This document shows, piece after piece, positions 62,253-64,000 of a DNA stretch of 64,000 nucleotides. Source of the DNA: Gari tellinella (Eukaryota > Mollusca > Bivalvia > Cardiida > Psammobiidae); assembly GCA_922989275.2 (NCBI GenBank), contig OV277859.1:36933501-36997500 (forward strand). The letters are read 5' to 3'. The notes beneath the pieces are model-generated. The model searched no databases. It had not been told where the DNA came from and saw only the letters and a program-made list of their open reading frames with translations. The first letter of the stretch is position 1. Every line of letters begins with the position of its first letter. Made by a program: the position numbers and the translations under genes.

Positions 62253-62311
62253 TTTTTATCTGTTTGTAAATGATATTATACAGGTCCTGCTGGTTTCCTG
62301 CACAGAAAGAA

Positions 62312-62561
62312 TTAACCCTTTCCTCCCTGAAACCTAAAATGGACAATTCTAATTTTCAATTTAGTTTAGTCCATTTCTTACTTTTTAGGGTTGATTTGTA
62401 CAATATATGTCAAAATTACAAACAGGGTGACCCTGATCAGAGGGCTCCTTAAGGAGCCCTCTGATCAGGGTCTACACTGTTTGCATATGACAAGTGTACT
62501 TCTCACAGGTAGTCTGTTTGCAAATGATGCATATATGCAGGACTAGGAATCAAGGAGTTAA
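62312..62561 (+). mobile_element. Family A hairpin MITE, complete
   Basis: TTAACCCTTTCCTCCCTG / ACTAGGAATCAAGGAGTTAA. Hairpin at 62420-62483 (AGAGGGCTCCTTAAGGAGCC). 250 bp. Confidence 0.92.
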
Positions 62562-62627
62562 ACAAAATTTGTTCAATAAAAGCTTATGATCCGGGTGGTA
62601 GCATTGACAATATATTTTAATTTTTTT

Positions 62628-63255
62628 CCAAGTCCAAAGTAGGTCATGGTCAAATAAAGGTTTGGCAGTATGGGTACAAGGCAATAACTGTATAAGTATC
62701 AAAGCATTGTAGTAAATAGTGTTGATGCTAGAATAAACAGAAAATCAAATTACCCAAGAAATAGCCCATTTACAGTAGTCCAAGTCCAAATAAGGTCAAG
62801 GTCAAAATCAAGTTTGGTTATATGGGTGGGTTGGTAGTGGTCCAAGGCAACAACATTTACTGTGTAAGTATTAAATAATTGTAGTCAGTTGTGTTAATGT
62901 TAGATGAGATGGTAAAACATAGTTAGCCAAGAAATAGTCAATTTATAATAGTCTTAGTCCAAATTAGGTAACCTCAAAATCAAGGTCGGTCAAATTGGTG
63001 GATTGTTAGTGGTCCAAGACAACAACTGTATAAGTATTAAAGCATTGTAGTTGATGCTAGACAAAACAGTAAAATCTATTTAACCCACAAATATCCTGTT
63101 TACAATAATTGAAGTCCAAATTCTGTTAAGGTCAAAATCTGAGTTAGATTATATTGGTGGCTTGGGAATGGTCCAAATCAAAAACTGCATAAGTATCCAA
63201 GTATCGTATTTGAGCTGACGCTAGAGGAAAGGATAAATTCTAGTTAACCTTGTTA
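62628..63255 (+). repeat. Tandem array of four ~155-bp units
   Basis: Each unit runs AGTCCAAA..AGGTCAAGGTCAAA, GGTGG.TTG..AGTGGTCCAA, AACTGTATAAGTATTAAAGC ATTGTAGT, TGATGCTAGA, AGTTA.CC.AGAAATAG.C. Units start near 62628, 62779, 62950 and 63103. Diverged; probably the body of a mollusc dispersed repeat. Confidence 0.8.
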
Positions 63256-63269
63256 TAGAAGGACAAGAA

Positions 63270-63305
63270 AATCACTATATGCCTCTGCATCTATAGATGC
63301 TTGGG
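63270..63305. repeat. Short palindrome next to the tandem array
   Basis: TATATGCCTCTGCATCTATA GATGCTTGGGGCATA forms a hairpin closed at ATCTATAGAT. Confidence 0.65.
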
Positions 63306-63375
63306 GCATAAAAAGTAATATAGATTAAATACTGAGTAAATGCCAAACTTTCATTTACTAGGACATTTGCTATAA

Positions 63376-64000
63376 AAACAAGAGGGCCTGAAGGCCCTGA
63401 TATCGCTCACCTTTTATAATGAAACCTGGTAGCTTTACCTTTGAATTTCACCTGTTTTATTCTAAATCCATTCAAATTTGTAGTATAGCATGTAAATAAC
63501 ATTGCAATATGACCCATTCTAGTATGTATAGTAGAGCACATCAAAGGCAGATAACTAGATCCTAAATAATACTGAAATGAAGCCTTTTCTAGCATTTCAA
63601 AGTAAATCAAGGGCAGATAACTCTTGCCAAAATGATCAGATTTCAACAATAATTGCACTCCCTTGAGAACTTATAGCTATATACATTGTGTGCAATTATA
63701 ATTATAATCCATTGAAAAGTGTGGCCTCTAGAGTACAAACACGGTTAAATATGGCATTTTCAGCAATTCAAAGGTAGATAACTCTTGACCTATAACTCTG
63801 ATTCCAACCATAACCTAACTCATCCGAATTTTTATGGTTATATACAATCTGAGCAAGTTTAAGAAAGATTGGATTAAAATTTAGACCTCTAGAGTGTAAA
63901 CACCCTTAAATATGGCATTTTCAGCAATTCAAAGGTTAATAACTCTTGAACTACAGGTCGGATTGCAACCATAATCAAACTCATGTGAACTCTTATAATC
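63376..64000 (+). repeat. Mollusc-type dispersed repeat with tandem interior (runs off window)
   Basis: Begins ACAAGAGGGCCTGAAGGCCC TGATATCGCTCACC, a phrase I recall as the start of a very common mollusc repeat. Inside, TAAATATGGCATTTTCAGCA ATTCAAAGGT.(G/A)ATAACTCTTGA recurs at 161-bp spacing (63751, 63912), with older GGCAGATAACT units at about 63546 and 63612. Confidence 0.7.

Noticed and set aside
1..64000. CRISPR array or bacterial regulatory repeats
   Set aside because: The palindromes are dispersed, flanked by TTAA or TA, vary in spacing and lack spacers; intron-like and LINE/Tc1 content shows an animal genome.

Overview
The window reads as animal nuclear DNA, most likely a bivalve mollusc. 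It is AT-rich, almost gene-free and packed with short non-autonomous DNA transposons. The long palindromes built on CAAACAGT...CTGATCAGA resemble repeats I recall from dreissenid mussels (zebra/quagga mussel); that species guess is from memory and unchecked. No bacterial operon, phage, CRISPR array, rRNA or intact tRNA gene was seen. Most long open frames lie inside palindromic repeats and are chance frames.

The only convincing coding sequence is one terminal exon on the + strand (39874-40270). A pyrimidine-rich AG acceptor precedes it and it ends in a CaaX box (CAVM) with an adjacent cysteine and a basic run, as in paralemmin-type lipid-anchored proteins. Upstream sequence is probably intronic or 5' to this gene; downstream sequence is 3' flank. 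Broken coding remnants are a Tc1/mariner copy with both ends but most of its catalytic region deleted (50678-51768) and a frameshifted 3' tail of a non-LTR retrotransposon (60321-60660).

Most of the rest belongs to hairpin MITE families, named here A-H. Four are bounded by TTAA like piggyBac-type elements: A (~250 bp, GGGCTCC hairpin), B (~250 bp, AAAGCAGAATGCG hairpin), C (~200-230 bp) and D (~225 bp), the last two sharing an AGACGCCG hairpin. Four are bounded by TA: E (ends CAGTGGAGAA), F (CAGTAAAACCTC), G (CAGTCAAACCTCG, Tigger/pogo-like) and H (CAGTGCTCCCTC). Strand gives the orientation of the asymmetric flanks relative to the first complete copy of each family. Smaller groups include hAT-like MITEs, foldback hairpins, a TTAA-bounded element with a tRNA-like segment, and a tRNA-headed SINE fragment.

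Layout: 1-9 kb has scattered A/B/C/D/F copies, an old mollusc-type repeat and a diverged ~690-bp duplication; 9-20 kb has E, D, C and B copies with an 86-bp tandem repeat at 17.05-17.65 kb; 20-32 kb holds several nests; 33-39 kb is sparser; 39-40.5 kb is the exon flanked by E and F copies; 41-50 kb is F/E/A-rich; 50.6-51.8 kb is the Tc1 remnant; 52-62 kb is nested E/D/C/H/A copies; 62.6-64 kb is tandemly built dispersed repeats. The most notable pattern is that the same hairpin cores occur in elements with different termini and target sites, and that the two arms of a copy tend to change together.
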